A stretch of DNA of 64,000 bases, from assembly GCF_003609575.1 (NCBI RefSeq), contig NZ_MBTA01000029.1, forward strand, positions 62,001-126,000. The letters are read 5' to 3'. The stretch's first letter is position 1. Each line of letters begins with the position of its first letter. The notes beneath the pieces are model-generated. The model ran no database searches and was not told the DNA's origin. It worked only from the letters and a program-made list of their open reading frames with translations. This document shows, piece by piece, positions 62,201 through 64,000 of the stretch. Made by a program: the position numbers and the translations under genes. This DNA comes from Pelobium manganitolerans (GTDB lineage Bacteria; Bacteroidota; Bacteroidia; Sphingobacteriales; Sphingobacteriaceae).

Positions 62201-62625
62201 TCATCGCCTTAAGCGGAAAAGCAAAAGCTGCGCATTTCATCATGGCGGGTTCTACCAACCCTATGCAAAGCCGTTTTACAAACGGTACGCTTACCGTAAA
62301 TTATACCGATGGCACAGCGGATGTTTTAGCGCTCCAAAATCCGCAAAATTGGTGGCCAATTGAGCAAGATTATTTAAATGACGGCTTTGCGTTTAACACC
62401 GATGCGCCGAAACCTTACCGCCTGTATTTTAAAACTGGCGAAATCACTAAAGACTTTAACAACTTCAGCAGTATAAAAGGTTTTACAGATAGGGCGGTTG
62501 ACGGCGGCGCGGGTACCTTATTGGCCATGCCTTTACGTGCCGATAAAAGTTTAAAAAATGTGGTAATAGCCACCAAAGCAAATGATGTAGTAATAGGTTT
62601 AATGGCGCTTACACTGATAAAATAG
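59254..62625 (+). CDS. DUF4450-type six-hairpin glycosidase-like enzyme
   Basis: 1123 residues from the ATG at 59254, which begins directly with a signal peptide (MFNFFCRYFAQLLSLL... to SHAQ); the frame is also open to an ATG at 59215 inside the terminator hairpin. N-terminal beta-rich domain (about 30-315, VRYQPSHEGFVGVNLERRF); (alpha/alpha)6-toroid core (about 320-740) with YDMNLGFIDQMLSHFFYTGDL, IWASDGLQYSGGAVTH and TWSINNVATAEVLHTALAF; then a beta-sandwich (LTIKPGLPSQWEYASL). Blocks near the core end (GLFGI...LTIKPGLPSQW) resemble GH78/GH95/GH142-type enzymes. It was recognised as DUF4450 from memory. Probably a glycosidase acting on pectin side chains; no proven substrate. Confidence 0.75.
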   Translation: MFNFFCRYFAQLLSLLIVLTSTALPSHAQNQQLWHNKTRSVRYQPSHEGFVGVNLERRFNRALYGTNTGFRVETGDKPEFALYLPGMGGNLKIGFKTGQTTKWFTQADSVVAIYNPGKMLYQIRDKALGNACIYLTVLAYADSEGMIVKMDAKGLNQTLQLFASYGGVNGQKFSRDGDLGADPESVFYLKPEYCKDNRYQIKANQFRLDFYDATARKEMAKGNKAETSQIFGYFPQGSQLKLSDASLGGNISAYLNGKAQNAPTLIANFTLANNKTQYLAINRQNKFNLAQDFTKANAKTNALAGRVTLKTPDKWLNNYGAALAVAADGIWEEPSYIHGAVAWRMHLNGWRGAYVADPLGWHKRAKTHFGSYAASQYLTPPNGPVVADTALHLARQKEERGTSMFSEGYIGRNPGKQSPPHHYDMNLGFIDQMLSHFFYTGDLEEIKTLWPVVKRHLAWEKRNYDSDNDGLYDAYAAIWASDGLQYSGGAVTHSSAYNYRANVLAAQIAKLMGEDGSGYAQEAERIKKALNQHLWMENLGRYAEYKDALGLKLLHPAAGLWTVYHAIDSDVPNKEQAFQLVKYVDDHIPHIPILANGLNEDLYTISTTNWQPYTWSINNVATAEVLHTALAFWQANQADEAYKLWKGSVLENMYLGASPGNFGQVSFYDAHRGELYRDFADPIGMAARSLTEGLFGIKTDVINDTLTIKPGLPSQWEYASLNLPDVSFDFRQTGQQSHYNITQNYSRLMNLKLQLVAKATQIKNILVNGKKVSYQVLTDAVKYPSIQLNLPKAKTYQITVEWDGPAPQAIEKRVILDGSPSLDLTAFGINDSKTWLNQIMAKAQQSDSAYIFIPVKQGALSWKLPVKFVKPDTKTPQQLPGLQPTDQQISVNLSGYFNASVTDIFKNEYLSPRPVTTTLQLPTQGIGNWCYPLVTANIDDSGFRQKLQNGSITSPEGVIFHSPANGKNIIYTSQWDNYPDSAVIALSGKAKAAHFIMAGSTNPMQSRFTNGTLTVNYTDGTADVLALQNPQNWWPIEQDYLNDGFAFNTDAPKPYRLYFKTGEITKDFNNFSSIKGFTDRAVDGGAGTLLAMPLRADKSLKNVVIATKANDVVIGLMALTLIK

Positions 62626-62631
62626 ATTTTG

Positions 62632-63897
62632 ATGAAAAGATTATTTTTAATAGGCCTAATGGCCATTTTATTCCAAACCGGCTTTGCCCAACAACTGGCT
62701 TTCCCCGGTGCTATGGGAAAAGGAAAATACGCTTCCGGTGGCCGTGGTGGCGAAATTTACCACGTCAAAAATTTAAATAATGATGGTGAAGGTTCTTTTA
62801 GAGATGCCGTGAGCCAACCCAACCGCACGGTAGTTTTTGATACCGGCGGGGTCATCAAAATAAACTCCAAAGTGCAGGTAGCGTCCAACATCACCATTTT
62901 AGGGCAAACTGCACCCGGTGATGGTGTGGTGATTTACGGCGATGGTGTCAGTTTCTCTGGATCAAGCAATGTAATTGCACGTTATTTACGCTTGCGCGGA
63001 AGCATTGGCATGTCGCGCGGCACCTGCACCCTCATTATTGATAATGCCGAAAACATGATTTTTGATCATATCTCTGTACAATGGGGACGCTGGGATAACC
63101 TGCACATCAAAAAAAGCAACAATATTACCCTGCAGCACTGCATTATTGGCGAAGCTATTGACCCGCAGCGTTTTGGCGCACTGTTAGAAGTGCCCACCAA
63201 CATCAGCATTTACAACACTTTGTGGATTGATAACCAAAGCCGTAACCCAAAAGCCAAAGCGAAAATAGAATTTGTTAACAACGTTATTTACAATTGGGGC
63301 GTAACCGGATTTGTGGGCGGGCACTCCAGTGCGCATCATTATCAGGATTTAATTAACAACTATTTTATCGCAGGGCCAAACTCCAACAATTCTTTTGTAG
63401 GCCAGTTTACCGAAACAGACCATGTTTACCACAGTGGTAACAAAGCCGATTTAAATAAAAACGGCCAGCTGGACGGCGAAGCAGTTAGCGATGCGCCTTT
63501 TATCGAAATGAAGGCTACCCTAGAAAAAACACCAGCAACTTTTGACCTAACAAACCGGGTGTTAACCGCCGAAGAAGCTTTTGAAAATATTATTGCCGAA
63601 GCTGGTTGCAGCCATAAACGCGATGCTATTGACCAGCGCTTGATTACCTACTTAAAAAGCTTGGGTACACAAGGTATCATCTTCCGTAACGAGCAAGATG
63701 CCGGCGGACAGCCCCCTATAAAAACAGGTAAAACAATTAAGGACAAAGACGGCGACGGCATCGCCGATAGCTGGGAACGCAAAAACAAGCTCGACAAAAA
63801 GAACCCAACAGATGCGAGTACGATTGCAACATCGGGCTACAGCCAAATAGAAATTTATGCCAACAGTTTAATCCCTCAATCTACATTAAAGAAATGA
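62632..63897 (+). CDS. PL1-family pectate lyase, single domain
   Basis: 421 residues. The start is taken at the ATG 62632, since the codon before it is a TTG in the same frame. Signal peptide ...FQTGFAQ. The beta-helix has the same landmarks as the large lyase at 39032: NLNNDGEGSFRDAV, ITILGQTAPGDGVVIYG, NMIFDHISVQWG and SRNPKAKAKIEFVNNVIYNWG. Near the C-terminus DKDGDGIADSWERKN is a calcium-type (thrombospondin 3-like) segment. It lacks the FN3, LamG and T9SS parts, so it is probably periplasmic or surface-bound and acts on shorter chains. The gene lies 6 bp after the DUF4450 gene; its stop overlaps the next start (ATGA). Confidence 0.9.
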   Translation: MKRLFLIGLMAILFQTGFAQQLAFPGAMGKGKYASGGRGGEIYHVKNLNNDGEGSFRDAVSQPNRTVVFDTGGVIKINSKVQVASNITILGQTAPGDGVVIYGDGVSFSGSSNVIARYLRLRGSIGMSRGTCTLIIDNAENMIFDHISVQWGRWDNLHIKKSNNITLQHCIIGEAIDPQRFGALLEVPTNISIYNTLWIDNQSRNPKAKAKIEFVNNVIYNWGVTGFVGGHSSAHHYQDLINNYFIAGPNSNNSFVGQFTETDHVYHSGNKADLNKNGQLDGEAVSDAPFIEMKATLEKTPATFDLTNRVLTAEEAFENIIAEAGCSHKRDAIDQRLITYLKSLGTQGIIFRNEQDAGGQPPIKTGKTIKDKDGDGIADSWERKNKLDKKNPTDASTIATSGYSQIEIYANSLIPQSTLKK

Positions 63898-64000
63898 ACA
63901 CCACATTAAAATCGCTTTTGCTATTGGCCTCCGCTTTTTCTACCGTCGCGTTCTCGGCCTGCAGCCAAAACGGCACCCAAAAAATAGACCGTAAAGCTTT
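63894..64000 (+). CDS. Lipoprotein of the pectin operon (partial, cut by the right edge)
   Basis: Only the first 35 codons are present. MNTTLKSLLLLASAF leads to a lipobox VAFSAC (Cys23), then SQNGTQKIDRKA. The ATGA overlap with the PL1 stop shows it is in the same operon. The KIDRKA start resembles the N-terminus of some lipoprotein-anchored Bacteroidota glycosidases, but the fragment is too short for a call. Confidence 0.6.
   Translation, partial: MNTTLKSLLLLASAFSTVAFSACSQNGTQKIDRKA

Overview
The window reads as the chromosome of a soil or plant-associated member of the Bacteroidota, most likely the Sphingobacteriaceae (Pedobacter/Mucilaginibacter type). The evidence is two SusC/SusD pairs, a type IX secretion sorting domain, TAnnTTTG-type promoters, a NagB-LmbE fusion and moderate to low GC. 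No rRNA, CRISPR array or complete insertion sequence was seen, and no intact tRNA.

Layout. 1-4075: amino-sugar genes, with an MFS sugar transporter (cut by the left edge) and a NagB-LmbE fusion on the minus strand, divergent from an N-acetylglucosamine kinase-like gene. 4076-4861: no conventional gene apart from a possible 30-residue membrane peptide; it holds a decayed tRNA-Ser(UGA) and its terminator. 4862-10277: an imuA-imuB-dnaE2 mutagenesis cassette that looks more GC-rich than its surroundings, followed by REP-like repeats. 10622-16687: a formylglycine-generating enzyme, an orphan lipoprotein, lysS, a cytochrome c lipoprotein and a CbpM/CbpA chaperone pair.

16810-64000 is a large pectin (rhamnogalacturonan I) utilisation locus in two wings. 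The minus wing (38683 down to 16810) encodes two PL11 rhamnogalacturonan lyases, GH28, two CE12 acetylesterases, a SASA-type acetylesterase, a sulfatase, GH43, a transglutaminase-like protein, an SGNH hydrolase, GH2, GH105, GH115, rhamnose mutarotase and a GH106 rhamnosidase, and ends in a clear terminator. The plus wing opens with a secreted multidomain PL1 lyase carrying a T9SS tail. After a small pseudogene comes one apparent operon of about 20 kb: FAS1-SusC-SusD-FAS1-FAS1-SusC-SusD-DUF4450 enzyme-PL1-lipoprotein (cut by the right edge).

Working model. The T9SS-exported and surface lyases cut the pectin. The two SusCD transporters import the oligosaccharides, and the FAS1 lipoproteins probably help capture them. 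Periplasmic esterases, the sulfatase and glycosidases trim the chains. GH105 and GH106 dismantle the unsaturated GalA-Rha products, and RhaM prepares L-rhamnose for catabolism. The FGE at 10622 can activate the Cys-type sulfatase. The least explained parts are the three FAS1 lipoproteins (two with similar C-terminal modules) woven between two SusCD pairs, the DUF4450 enzyme, the transglutaminase-like protein, and the RNA-level hairpins that subdivide the uptake operon. No dedicated regulator (hybrid two-component system, AraC, ECF sigma/anti-sigma) was found in the window.
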